36,957 nucleotides of DNA from assembly GCA_020161215.1 (NCBI GenBank), contig JAIUOM010000031.1:1-36957 (forward strand), given 5' to 3'. Source of the DNA: Pseudomonadota bacterium. GTDB lineage: Bacteria > Pseudomonadota > Gammaproteobacteria > Burkholderiales > Burkholderiaceae_C. Shown here piece after piece: positions 1 to 10,084 of this stretch. Made by a program: the position numbers and the translations under genes. Below the pieces are notes generated by a model. It was not told the DNA's origin. It saw only the letters and a list, made by a program, of their open reading frames with translations, and did no database searches. Each line of letters begins with the position of its first letter. Position 1 is the stretch's first letter.

Positions 1-93
1 AAGCATGGAGACGAAGCGATGATTGGTCGATACGTCAAAAGCCAAGGAGGTCACTATGAGAAGCTTCATTCAGATCATCAACTTGGGCTGTTC
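1..93 (+). pseudogene. C-terminal tail of a probable IS200/IS605-type transposase (cut by window edge)
   Basis: Frame 1 is open from the left edge to TGA at 91-93 and gives about 30 residues ending in QLGLF. A charged tail ending in a leucine-rich LF is common at the C-terminus of small IS200-type TnpA proteins. A strong palindrome follows four bases after the stop, as expected for the right end of such an element. The catalytic HUH and Tyr motifs would lie upstream of the window, so the family call is inference. Confidence 0.4.
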
Positions 94-96
94 TGA

Positions 97-120
97 TACC
101 CCGCAGCTTGCTGCGGGGTA
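97..120. repeat. Palindromic hairpin, probable IS200/IS605 end structure
   Basis: TACCCCGCA at 97-105 pairs perfectly with TGCGGGGTA at 112-120 around a GCTTGC centre. It lies directly after the stop of the transposase-like tail. IS200/IS605 elements end in subterminal hairpins recognised by TnpA, and this fits one. It could also act as a terminator, but no T-tract follows. Confidence 0.5.
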
Positions 121-354
121 GTTCATTCAATTTCAGATTATCCAAGAGAAATTGATTTAGATTGATTATTTTATTTTTTTCGCATTCGGTGACATCTGCT
201 CAAAATTTTTATCATTATTGTGTGTGGCCTTTTGATATGTTCTAGATGTTTGGTTGTGGCGTGGCTTTGCAAAGTAGTGAAGAAAATCATGCAAGGTTGC
301 CCACGATTTCCTGGATTTTGATTTTATTCATCATGCAACAGGAGAGTATCAAAA
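121..354 (+). promoter_or_regulatory. AT-rich upstream region of the decarboxylase gene
   Basis: This 234-bp stretch is strikingly AT-rich compared with the genes around it, and I see no ORF in it. It ends in an AGGAG ribosome binding site at about 341-345 before the ATG at 355. A regulated promoter is likely because inducible decarboxylases of this class are usually controlled. I could not identify specific -35/-10 boxes or operators with confidence. Confidence 0.4.
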
Positions 355-2706
355 ATGGCTGTTTCAACGGTTAATTTCTCTGAACTGATCAAGGCCGTGT
401 TCGTGGTCCGCGTGCCCGCCGCCGCGCAGGTTCAGCACCTGGTGGAGGAAGCGCGGCGCCTGGGCCTGCAGGTCGAGATCAGCGCCGATTTTCAGCGCGA
501 CGTGAGCGAGGATTCCGACGTCGGCAGCTATGTGATCGAGATCGACGACACCGCGCAGCACGGCAACGACGCGCTGCATCTGGCCGAACGGATCGCCGCG
601 ACAGGGCGCAAGACCCCGATCTGGGCGCTGGCCGACAACACCCCGGTCGGTGCCGTGGACCGCTTCGACCTGATGGCCAGCACCGAGGGCTTCATTTACC
701 TGGGACAGCAAACCCCGGCGTACTACGCCAAGCAAATCGCCAGCCGGCTGCAGGATTACGGGCTTTCCCTGCTGCCGCCCTTTTTCGGTCGTTTGCTGAC
801 CTACGATTACGAAGGCAATATCGCATTCGATTGCCCAGGTCATCAGGGCGGGCAGTTTTACCGAAAATCACCCGTCGGCCAGCTGTTCTTCAAGCATTTT
901 GGCGAAGGCATTTTCCGCAACGACCTGTGCAACGCCGACGTGGCGCTGGGCGATTTGCTGATCCACGAGGGCGCCGCCGTGGAGGCGCAGAAGTTCGCCG
1001 CCCAGGTGTTCGGGGCCGACAAAACCTATTTCGTGCTGAACGGCACCAGCACCTCGAACCGCATCGTCACCAACGCGCTGCTCAAGCCCGACGACCTGGT
1101 GCTGTTCGACCGCAACAACCACAAATCCAACCACCAGGGCGGGCTGGTGATGTCGGGTGCGCTGCCGGTGTACCTGCCGACCGCGCGCAATCCGTTCGGC
1201 ATGGTCGGCGCCATGGACTGGGACGGCTTTGACGAAGCCCGGTTGCGCGAGCAGATTCGCCAGCACCCGCTGGTCAAGGACAAATCCCGGGCCGACGCCA
1301 AGCGGCCGTTCCGGTTGGCCATCATCCAGCTGGCGACCTACGACGGCACGGTTTACAACGCCGAGCGGGTGCTGGAGAAAATTGGCCACCTGTGCGATTA
1401 CGTGCTCTGGGACGAGGCATGGATCGGCTACAACGCGTTTCACCCCTTGTTTGCCGGCCACAGCCCGATGCGCATCGAAAACCTGGGGCCGGAAATGCCG
1501 GGTCTGTTTTCCACCCAGTCGGTGCACAAGCAACTGGCGGGTTTCTCGCAGGCTTCGCAAATCCACAAGAAAGACCAGCATATTCGGGATGAAAACCGTT
1601 GGGTGAGCCACAAGCGCTTCAATGAGGCCTACCTTTTGCACGTGTCGACGTCGCCGTTTTACCCCTTGTTTGCCTCACTGGACGTGAACGCCAAGATTCA
1701 CGAAGGCAAGAATGGCGAGGTGATGTGGGACGAGTGCATCGCCCTGGGCGTGGAGGCGCGCAAGAAATTTCGGGAAATCGGTGCCTATTACCAAAAAGCC
1801 GGGGCCAGCGCCGAGGAAAAATGGTTCTTCGATCCCTTCGTGCCGGACAAGGTCAGTATCAAGAACTCGGTTCACCACAAGGACGTGGAGCACATCGCCT
1901 GGGAGAAAATCCCCACCGAGGTGATCACCCAGGAGCAGCAATGCTGGGTGTTCGACCCCAAGGCCAAATGGCACGGCTACCGGAACTACGCCGAAGGCTA
2001 TGCCATGGTCGATCCGAACAAGCTGACGCTGCTGACACCGGGCATCGACCGGCGCACCTCCAACTACCTCGATTTCGGCATTCCGGCCACCGTGGTGGCG
2101 AACTTCCTGCGCGAGCACCACATCGTGCCCGAGAAGTGCGACCTGAACAGCATCCTGTTCTTGATGACGCCGGCCGAGGACGAAAGCAAAATCAACACCT
2201 TGATCAGCCAACTGCTGCGCTTCAAGGCCCTGTGGGACCGCGACGCACCGCTGCAGGACGTGCTGCCGACCATCGCCAGCAGCTTTCCCGAGCGCTACGC
2301 CGGCTACAGCCTGCGCCAAGTCTGCAAGGAAATGCACGACTTTTACCGCCAGGCGAACATCAAGGACTTGCAGCGCGACTGTTTCCGCGCCGAGCATTTC
2401 CCCGAGCAGGCCATGAAGGTGTGCGACGCCTACCATGCGCTGGTGGCCAACGAGGTGGACTACCTGCCGCTGACCGAAATCAAGGGCCGCATCGCCGCCA
2501 CGTTGGCGCTGATCTACCCGCCGGGCATCGGTGTGGTGGTGCCGGGCGAGCGCTGGGACGAGCGCGCGCAGCCGATGCTGGACTATTTCCTGGCCTTCGA
2601 GGATTCGTTCAACCGTTTCCCGGGTTTCAGCTACGAGGTGCAGGGCGTCTACCAGGAGCAGGTGGACGGCAAGATCCGCTTTTACACCTACGCCGTGCGC
2701 GAATGA
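355..2706 (+). CDS. Orn/Lys/Arg decarboxylase, major class (PLP fold type I)
   Basis: This 783-residue cytosolic enzyme would decarboxylate a basic amino acid (lysine, ornithine or arginine) to the diamine or agmatine, for acid resistance or polyamine synthesis. The N-terminal ~140 residues form the wing/response-regulator-like domain of the family. The PLP aspartate is in the WDEAW segment (D353), and the PLP-binding lysine is K392 in SVHKQLAGFSQAS. The C-terminal domain follows. Length matches the 710-780 residue inducible class, not the alanine-racemase-like class. Substrate cannot be read from the sequence, so no gene symbol is given. The ATG has a good AGGAG site and an AT-rich upstream region. 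No amino-acid/diamine antiporter is adjacent. Confidence 0.9.
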   Translation: MAVSTVNFSELIKAVFVVRVPAAAQVQHLVEEARRLGLQVEISADFQRDVSEDSDVGSYVIEIDDTAQHGNDALHLAERIAATGRKTPIWALADNTPVGAVDRFDLMASTEGFIYLGQQTPAYYAKQIASRLQDYGLSLLPPFFGRLLTYDYEGNIAFDCPGHQGGQFYRKSPVGQLFFKHFGEGIFRNDLCNADVALGDLLIHEGAAVEAQKFAAQVFGADKTYFVLNGTSTSNRIVTNALLKPDDLVLFDRNNHKSNHQGGLVMSGALPVYLPTARNPFGMVGAMDWDGFDEARLREQIRQHPLVKDKSRADAKRPFRLAIIQLATYDGTVYNAERVLEKIGHLCDYVLWDEAWIGYNAFHPLFAGHSPMRIENLGPEMPGLFSTQSVHKQLAGFSQASQIHKKDQHIRDENRWVSHKRFNEAYLLHVSTSPFYPLFASLDVNAKIHEGKNGEVMWDECIALGVEARKKFREIGAYYQKAGASAEEKWFFDPFVPDKVSIKNSVHHKDVEHIAWEKIPTEVITQEQQCWVFDPKAKWHGYRNYAEGYAMVDPNKLTLLTPGIDRRTSNYLDFGIPATVVANFLREHHIVPEKCDLNSILFLMTPAEDESKINTLISQLLRFKALWDRDAPLQDVLPTIASSFPERYAGYSLRQVCKEMHDFYRQANIKDLQRDCFRAEHFPEQAMKVCDAYHALVANEVDYLPLTEIKGRIAATLALIYPPGIGVVVPGERWDERAQPMLDYFLAFEDSFNRFPGFSYEVQGVYQEQVDGKIRFYTYAVRE

Positions 2707-2859
2707 GTGGCGCCGGCGCCCTGGCCGGCTGTTGTTGAGGCGGCACGGCATGCCGCCTGCGGCGTGACTTTTGTGGGCTGGGCGGCGTGCCCGTGGCGGG
2801 TTGCCCGCCCCACGCCGTTAGCATCCGGGTCTTTGATGTGTGTGCAACAAGGATCCGCC

Positions 2860-3579
2860 ATGACCGCCTCTCTCGTCGATGACCTGCTCAGCCAACTGCA
2901 GGGCGCCCCCGTGAACCAGATGGCCCAGCAACTGGGTACCGACCCGACCACGACGTCCGACGCCATTTCGGCCGCGCTGCCCATGATCGTCGGCGCACTG
3001 GGCCGCAACGCCCAGCAACCCGGCGGCGCCGATGCCTTGCTGGGCGCGCTGCAACGCGACCACGGCGGGCAGGGCGCGGTCGATCTGGGCGGCTTGCTGG
3101 GCGCGGTGCTGGGTGGCGGGGGCGGCGGCGCACCCGCGGGCATGGGTGCCGGGGCAGGTGGCCTGGGCGATCTGCTGGGCAGTGTGCTGGGGGGTGCCCT
3201 GGGTGGCGCCAGCGGCGGCATGCCGGCCAACCGCCAGCTCGATGCCGGGGGCATCCTGGGGCACATCTTTGGCGGCGCCCAGGGCCGGGCCGAGGCCGGC
3301 TTGGAGCAGGGCACGAACCTGAACGGCGGCCAGGCGGCGGCCTTGCTCAAGATGCTGGCGCCCATCGTCATGTCCTACCTGGCTCAGCACGTCAACGCCC
3401 GCGGCATGGACGCCGGCGGTCTGGGCAGCGCCCTTGGGCAAGAGCGCGCCCGCGTGCAGCAGCAGGGTGGCCTGGGCGGTGGCCTGCTGAACGCCGTGCT
3501 GGATCAGGACGGCGACGGCCAGGTCGGCCTGAACGATCTGCTGCGCATGGGCGGCAGCCTGCTGGGCGGGCGACGCTGA
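2860..3579 (+). CDS. YidB-like DUF937 family protein with an EF-hand-like loop
   Basis: The protein has 239 residues from the ATG at 2860, preceded by AAGGA. It starts with a helical DUF937 segment, has a Gly-rich middle (repeated LGG and GGG runs) and then a second conserved helical part. Near the C-terminus DQDGDGQVGLNDLL looks like an EF-hand/dockerin calcium loop. The family is widespread in Proteobacteria and its function is poorly defined. The frame stays open upstream, but that part reads like noise. It converges on folA with only 18 bp between the two stop codons. Confidence 0.8.
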   Translation: MTASLVDDLLSQLQGAPVNQMAQQLGTDPTTTSDAISAALPMIVGALGRNAQQPGGADALLGALQRDHGGQGAVDLGGLLGAVLGGGGGGAPAGMGAGAGGLGDLLGSVLGGALGGASGGMPANRQLDAGGILGHIFGGAQGRAEAGLEQGTNLNGGQAAALLKMLAPIVMSYLAQHVNARGMDAGGLGSALGQERARVQQQGGLGGGLLNAVLDQDGDGQVGLNDLLRMGGSLLGGRR

Positions 3580-3597
3580 GGCCGTTGCGGCGCGCGA

Positions 3598-4158
3598 TCA
3601 GGCGGGCGTTGCGCGCCGGTAGTGCACGAAGGCCAGCGCCAGCCCGTTGGCGGCGGTGATCGGCCGACGCGCCACCTCGCGCCACTCGGGGCCCAGGGAG
3701 GGGGCGAAGGCATCGCCGTCGAACGCGGCGTCGATCTCGGTCACCACCAACTCGTCGGCCAAGGGCAGGGCCTGGGCATAAATCTGGGCACCGCCAATCA
3801 CCCAGACGCGGTTTTCTTTCTCACATTTTTGTAGCGCGTCTGGAAGGCTGGACGCCGACCAAGCCCCATTTTGATGCCAATCGGCCTGCCGGGTCACGAC
3901 CAGGTTGCGGCGGCCGGGCAGCGGCCGAAAGCGCGGCGGCAAGGATTCCCAGGTGCGCCGGCCCATGATCACCGGGTGGTTCATCGTGGTGCGCTTGAAA
4001 TGCGCCAGATCTTCCGGCAGATGCCAGGGCATGACCCCGTTCTTGCCGATGACACGGCCCTGCGCCTGGGCCCAGATCAGGCCCAAACGGGGCGGGCCGT
4101 CATGCTCCCCCGATGCGCCAGGGGCGCTGTCCTCGGGCGACGGGCTCTGCGTACTCAT
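3598..4158 (-). CDS. folA: Dihydrofolate reductase
   Basis: It reduces dihydrofolate to tetrahydrofolate with NADPH and supplies thymidylate, purine and methionine synthesis. The 186-residue product carries the family signature: the GKNGVMPWHLPEDLAHFK segment with the catalytic acid at D50, MGRRTWESL (65-73), and the later VIGGAQIYAQAL. The first ~24 residues are an extra low-complexity extension compared with the usual ~160 residues. The start ATG (4158) overlaps the stop of the E1 beta gene as ATGA and has no clear ribosome binding site, so translation is probably coupled to that gene. If the extension is not real, no good internal start is evident. Confidence 0.93.
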   Translation of the reverse strand: MSTQSPSPEDSAPGASGEHDGPPRLGLIWAQAQGRVIGKNGVMPWHLPEDLAHFKRTTMNHPVIMGRRTWESLPPRFRPLPGRRNLVVTRQADWHQNGAWSASSLPDALQKCEKENRVWVIGGAQIYAQALPLADELVVTEIDAAFDGDAFAPSLGPEWREVARRPITAANGLALAFVHYRRATPA

Positions 4159-5138
4159 CGCCGCAACAGCCGCTGCACGGCGGCCGTGACCTTGCCGGCG
4201 TCGATGCGGGCCTCGGCCTCCAGCGAGGCGGCGTAGCCCACCGGAATGCGTGGCGCGCCCAGGCGTGCCACCTTGGCGTCGGTGTGTTCGGCGACCGTGG
4301 CGGCGATTTCGGCGCCAAAACCGGCCACCTGAATGGCCTCGTGCACCACCAGCAGGCGGCCGGTCTTGGCCACGCTGGCCAGCACCGTGTCCTTGTCCCA
4401 GGGCCACAGCGTGCGCAGGTCGATCACTTCGGCGTTGACACCCTGGCCGGCCAGTTGCTCGGCGGCGGCCAGGCAGGTGTGGAGCTGGCGCGACCACGAC
4501 ACCAGGGTGACATCGCCGCCCGCGCGCGCCACGCGGGCCTGGCCCAGGGGCACCACGGCGCCGGGCGTGACGTCACCGGTGGTTGGCCACAGCTCCTTGT
4601 GCTCCATGTACACCACCGGGTCGCCCGAGGCCAGCGCGGCCAGCAGCAAGCCGTGGTTGTCGGCCGGCGTGGCCGGCGCCACCACCACCAGGCCCGGAAT
4701 ATGGGCAAACCAGGCTTCCAGCGACTGGCTGTGCTGCGCCGCCGACGCCGACCAGATGCCGATGGGCATGCGCAACACCATGGGCACCCGACCCTGGCCG
4801 CCGAACATGTAGCGGTTCTTGGCGGCCTGGTTCACCACCTCGTCGATGGCGCACAGGGCAAAGTCGACCACCCGCAGTTCCACCACCGGCCGGCAGCCGG
4901 CCAGCGCCATGCCGACGGCGGCGCCGACGATGGTGCTTTCCGAGATCGGGGTGTCGATGACGCGGTCCGGCCCGAAGCGTTGCACCAGCGGCTGCCCCTC
5001 GGCATCGCGGTACTGGCCGAACACGCCGCCGCGACCCAGGTCTTCGCCCAGGGCGAGGACGGTGGGGTCGGCGTCCATGGCTTGCGACAGCGCCAGTGCC
5101 GCCGCTTGCGCGTAAGTCAGTTGAAGCGCCGCGCTCAT
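4155..5138 (-). CDS. 2-oxo acid / acetoin dehydrogenase E1 component, beta subunit
   Basis: This 327-residue subunit would form the alpha2-beta2 thiamine-diphosphate E1 component with the product of the upstream gene. Family segments are visible: LGEDLGRGGVFG near residue 30, the DTPISESTIVGAAVGMAL segment with the conserved glutamate, and HSQSLEAWFAHIPGL, VVYMEHK and GFGAEIAA further on. Its ATG overlaps the alpha-subunit stop as ATGA, and its own stop overlaps the folA start. No E2 acyltransferase or E3 lies nearby, so pyruvate, branched-chain acid or acetoin cannot be distinguished as substrate. Confidence 0.88.
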   Translation of the reverse strand: MSAALQLTYAQAAALALSQAMDADPTVLALGEDLGRGGVFGQYRDAEGQPLVQRFGPDRVIDTPISESTIVGAAVGMALAGCRPVVELRVVDFALCAIDEVVNQAAKNRYMFGGQGRVPMVLRMPIGIWSASAAQHSQSLEAWFAHIPGLVVVAPATPADNHGLLLAALASGDPVVYMEHKELWPTTGDVTPGAVVPLGQARVARAGGDVTLVSWSRQLHTCLAAAEQLAGQGVNAEVIDLRTLWPWDKDTVLASVAKTGRLLVVHEAIQVAGFGAEIAATVAEHTDAKVARLGAPRIPVGYAASLEAEARIDAGKVTAAVQRLLRR

Positions 5139-6160
5139 GCCCAGACCCCCGCGCCCGTGTTTTGTATGTCGGTGTATGCGGCGCCCGGGTCGGGTGGCGG
5201 CGCGGCGGTGGCGGTGGCCACGGCGGCATCGATCTCGGCCCGTGCCTCGCGCTCGATGCGTTCCACCTCGGCGGTCTGGCCCTGTTCGACCAATTGGGCG
5301 CGGGCTCGGCCGATGCCGTCGCGCGCCAGCGCGGCGGCCACGGCCGCCGGGTCGCGGTACAGGCCCGGATCGACCGAGACGTGGCCCTTGTGCCGGTCGG
5401 TCAAGGCGTGCAGCAGGCGCGGACCGCTGCCGGCGCGGATCTCGCGGATCAGCTCGCCCGCGGCCTGGGACACCGCCTGCACGTCGGTCCCATCGACCTG
5501 CAGCGCCGCGATGCCCAGCGCCGCCGCGCGCGCGCTGGCGCCGGGGCCGGCGGTCATGGCGCGGCTGTCGGTGGTGGCCGAGATGCGGTTGTCCTCGCAC
5601 ACGAACAGTACCGGCAACTGGTACACCATGGCCCAGTTCAACGCTTCCATGAACGGGCCGCGGTTGATGGCGCCGTCGCCGAAAAAGCACACGGCGATGG
5701 CGTCCACCCCGCGCATTTTCAAACCCTGGGCGGCGCCCACGGCGATCGGCAGGCCGGCCGCCACCACGCCGTTGGCACCCAGCATGCCGACGGAGAAGTC
5801 GGCGATGTGCATGGAGCCGCCCTTGCCGCCGTTGTAGCCGCTGGCGCGGCCGAACAGCTCGCACATCATCTTGGTGGGATCGGCGCCCTTGGCCAGGGTG
5901 TGGCCATGGCCGCGGTGGGTCGAGGTGAGCAGGTCGGCGGCCTTCAGGTGCGCGCACACGCCGGCGGCCACGGCTTCCTGGCCGGTCGACAGGTGCAACG
6001 GGCCGCGCACCAGCGCCGGCTGGGCCGAGGCCTCCTTGCCCCAGGCGGCCACGCCGCCCTGGCTGGCGACTTCGGCGGCGTCCTCAAAGCTGCGGATACG
6101 CACCATGCCGCGGTACAGGGACAGCAGCGGAACGGGAGAAAGCGGGCTGGAAGCTGGCAT
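5135..6160 (-). CDS. 2-oxo acid / acetoin dehydrogenase E1 component, alpha subunit
   Basis: This 341-residue subunit binds thiamine diphosphate and decarboxylates the 2-oxo acid (or cleaves acetoin), working with the beta subunit. The ThDP motif is visible as GDG at 161-163 followed by an asparagine at about 191 (CEDN). THRGHGH at about 81-87 is the conserved loop region. Residues 1-50 contain a short Ala/Gly insertion. The last ~60 residues are a charged helix ending in an Ala/Pro-rich tail. It is first in a three-gene minus-strand operon with folA. The start ATG lacks a strong ribosome binding site. Confidence 0.88.
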   Translation of the reverse strand: MPASSPLSPVPLLSLYRGMVRIRSFEDAAEVASQGGVAAWGKEASAQPALVRGPLHLSTGQEAVAAGVCAHLKAADLLTSTHRGHGHTLAKGADPTKMMCELFGRASGYNGGKGGSMHIADFSVGMLGANGVVAAGLPIAVGAAQGLKMRGVDAIAVCFFGDGAINRGPFMEALNWAMVYQLPVLFVCEDNRISATTDSRAMTAGPGASARAAALGIAALQVDGTDVQAVSQAAGELIREIRAGSGPRLLHALTDRHKGHVSVDPGLYRDPAAVAAALARDGIGRARAQLVEQGQTAEVERIEREARAEIDAAVATATAAPPPDPGAAYTDIQNTGAGVWA

Positions 6161-6233
6161 GCGAGGCAGGGGAGGGGATGGTCGGGGGAGGGGATAGCGT
6201 AACCCGATTCAGCGCCGCGCCTCGGCGCACCGG

Positions 6234-6875
6234 CTACCCGGGCGGCAGGGCCCGGTGCACCAGTTCGGCCATGGCCCGCGCGTCCTCGCCGGAGCGCGCG
6301 CGCAGGCCAGTCACCGTGCCCAGGCGGTCGGGCAGGGCTTCATCCTGGCTGGCCTTCAATTTGCCTTCCACCCGCTGGATACCGATTTCAATACCGACGA
6401 TGCCGCGCAGCATCTTCTCGAGGTAGTCGGCGGGCGCATCGCTGACGGCCCAGGGCACCGGCCGGTCCGCCTCCTGGGCGGCGGTCAGCCGGGTCAACAT
6501 GTTCAGCAGCCAGGCGGGGTCGTCGATGGCGCGCGCCACGCCATGGACATGGGTCACCTGGTAATTCCAGGTCGGCACCACCTTGCCGTGTTCGGCCTTG
6601 GTCGGGTACCAGCCGGGGGTGATGTAGGCCTGCGGCCCCTGGAACATAACCACCGAATCCGTGCCCGAGCCCAGGCCGCGCCACACCGGATTGGCGCGCG
6701 ACACGTGGCCGATCAGCGAGCCCTTGGGCCGCTTGCCCGGCGTCAGAAGAAACGGAATGTGGTTGGCGACCAGGGCGCCGTTGATCTGGCAGACCCAGGC
6801 GCCCAGCGGGCGCGCTGCGATCAGCGCGAAGGCGGCCTCGGGGTCGGGCAGGCGGTGAAATTTGGAGAGGTACAT
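6234..6875 (-). CDS. PaiB-family FMN-binding protein (putative negative regulator)
   Basis: The 213-residue product shows the PaiB signature in order: MYLSKFHRLPD at the start, NHIPFLL, ANPVW, GPQAYITPGWYPTK, VPTWNYQVTHVHG, and a C-terminal GIEIGIQRVEGKLKASQ. PaiB-type proteins adopt a split-barrel flavin-binding fold. In Bacillus PaiB was described as a repressor, but for most homologues the biochemical role is unproven. The gene lies 34 bp downstream of the LysE-type exporter on the same strand, so the two are probably co-transcribed. Confidence 0.87.
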   Translation of the reverse strand: MYLSKFHRLPDPEAAFALIAARPLGAWVCQINGALVANHIPFLLTPGKRPKGSLIGHVSRANPVWRGLGSGTDSVVMFQGPQAYITPGWYPTKAEHGKVVPTWNYQVTHVHGVARAIDDPAWLLNMLTRLTAAQEADRPVPWAVSDAPADYLEKMLRGIVGIEIGIQRVEGKLKASQDEALPDRLGTVTGLRARSGEDARAMAELVHRALPPG

Positions 6876-6909
6876 GGCGGCAAGTCTCGGGTGATAGGCA
6901 GAGGGTGGT

Positions 6910-7554
6910 TCAGGCGCCGTTCCAGCCCAGCCGCAGCAATTGCGCCGCCAGCACCAGCATGGTCAGGCCGATCAGGCCATCCAACCAGCGCCAGGCGGCT
7001 GGCCGGGCGAACCAGGGCGCCAGCCAGCGCGCCCCATAGCCCAGCCCGCCGAACCAGAGCAGACTGGACAAGCAGGCGCCGGCCACGAACCCACCGCGCA
7101 ACGGTGCCGGCTGCTGCGCGCCGATGCTGCCGACCAGCAGCACCGTGTCCAGGTAAACATGGGGGTTGAGCAGGGTGAATGCGGCGGCCTGGGCCAGGGC
7201 GGCGTGCCGACCGAGGTGGGTCGCTGGACCGCCGGCCGCCAGCAGTTGCTGCGGCCGACCGGCGCGGTGCAGGGCGCGCAGACCATACACCGCCAGAAAA
7301 GCCGCGCCGCCCAGGGCCAGCGCGCGCGCCAGTTCGGGCCGACTGCCCAGGGCCTGGGCCATGCCCAGCACGCCGGCGCAGATCAGCAGCGCGTCGGCCA
7401 GGGCACAAAACAGCACCACCGTGCCGACATGCTCGCGGCGCAGGCCTTGGCGCAGCACAAACGCGTTTTGCGCGCCAATCGCCACGATCAGCCCCAGCCC
7501 AAGGGCCAGGCCTTGGGCGAAAGCCGGGAGAAGGAGGGTTGCCGACACAGACAT
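6910..7554 (-). CDS. LysE/ArgO-family amino acid exporter
   Basis: This 214-residue inner-membrane protein has six hydrophobic segments. The family signature GAQNAFVLRQG lies in the first ~35 residues, and a second conserved stretch around LLNPHVYLDTVLL contains the NPH/D motif. LysE and ArgO export lysine and/or arginine. The usual divergent LysR regulator (LysG/ArgP) is not present upstream. The 505-bp gap to thrS begins with a duplicated AGACAAACT. Confidence 0.88.
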   Translation of the reverse strand: MSVSATLLLPAFAQGLALGLGLIVAIGAQNAFVLRQGLRREHVGTVVLFCALADALLICAGVLGMAQALGSRPELARALALGGAAFLAVYGLRALHRAGRPQQLLAAGGPATHLGRHAALAQAAAFTLLNPHVYLDTVLLVGSIGAQQPAPLRGGFVAGACLSSLLWFGGLGYGARWLAPWFARPAAWRWLDGLIGLTMLVLAAQLLRLGWNGA

Positions 7555-7583
7555 GGCGTCAGCTTGCCAGTCTGTGCAGATAA

Positions 7584-7621
7584 AGACAAACTATCTTCTC
7601 TAATTCAAATGAAGACAAACT
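7584..7621. promoter_or_regulatory. Direct repeat AGACAAACT upstream of the exporter gene
   Basis: AGACAAACT occurs at 7584-7592 and 7613-7621, a 29-bp spacing, 30-67 bp upstream of the exporter start codon. The surrounding DNA is AT-rich compared with the flanks. Placement and spacing on the same helix face suggest a regulator or promoter site for the exporter, but the binding protein is unknown. Confidence 0.35.
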
Positions 7622-7911
7622 GAATTCATGTTTGGCGATGCGACTTTGCCGCAGACCGGTCAGGCGCCTCGACCGAAGGGCAGTGGCGTTCAGTTTGTGC
7701 TTCTCACCCAACACCCTCTCCCTCAGCTTCCAGATGTGGCCCAAATCCACACCACTTCACGTGTGCACATCGGCGAGCCAGGCGAACGAACGGGCGCTTG
7801 CCCTGGCGGGCAGAGTAAAATAAGCGCCCAGACAGGCGTGGTCACTTCATCGGGTGGTCGCGCCCCGTACCTCATCTACCCCTGAACAAGAGCGAGAAAG
7901 GCACCCCGGTT
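7622..7911. other. Intergenic stretch between exporter and thrS leader
   Basis: I see no supported gene in these 290 bp. Short ORFs on both strands lack start signals and recognisable composition. The thrS promoter probably lies here, but I could not find a convincing -35/-10 pair with correct spacing. Confidence 0.4.
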
Positions 7912-7950
7912 ATGACACCGCGAACTAGCACCTCGACCATGAATCTTTAG
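7912..7950 (+). CDS. Putative threonine-rich leader peptide of the thrS operon
   Basis: ATG at 7912 opens a 12-codon ORF, MTPRTSTSTMNL, ending in TAG at 7948-7950. Four of its twelve codons are threonine (ACA, ACT, ACC, ACC), clustered as in amino-acid leader peptides. A weak AAAGG lies about 11 bases upstream. It is followed by a GC hairpin (7962-7991) and an intrinsic terminator (8009-8040) just before thrS. Stalling at Thr codons when charged tRNA-Thr is scarce could control read-through. The sequence features are direct; the mechanism is inference. Confidence 0.5.
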   Translation: MTPRTSTSTMNL

Positions 7951-7961
7951 GCGAAAGAGGC

Positions 7962-8040
7962 GCTGGTCCGCGCGCTTCTAGCGCGGGCAGCTATCAAATT
8001 TGTACTGAAACAGCGCGGATCCCGCGCTGTTTTGTTTTGG
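7962..8040 (+). promoter_or_regulatory. Putative attenuator: pause hairpin and intrinsic terminator before thrS
   Basis: GCTG..CCGCGC (7962-7973) pairs with GCGCGGGCAGC (7981-7991). Then AACAGCGCGG (8009-8018) pairs perfectly over ten bases with CCGCGCTGTT (8022-8031) around a 3-nt loop, followed by a T-rich TTGTTTTGG. The CCGCGC of the first hairpin can also pair with the GCGCGG of the terminator stem, so alternative structures exist. Leader codons 7924-7932 can also pair, with one mismatch and one G-U, with 7959-7967. The terminator ends about 20 bp before the thrS ATG. Confidence 0.55.
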
Positions 8041-8059
8041 CGAACAAGGAAACTCGAAG

Positions 8060-9997
<1,938 letters not shown>

Positions 9998-10084
9998 TTG
10001 GCAACCCATCACCGCTTTAGTCCGCATGGGCAGGGCGGTATTCGCTATTTTAAATATAGCATTTTGATTTGAGGAATCGTTACC

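Noticed and set aside
1675-2751. 358-codon minus-strand frame opposite the decarboxylase
   Set aside because: Shadow frame of a well-supported PLP enzyme.
4113-5837. 574-codon plus-strand open frame opposite the E1 genes
   Set aside because: Antisense shadow of the two dehydrogenase genes; composition rich in His, Arg and Gly with no recognisable domain.
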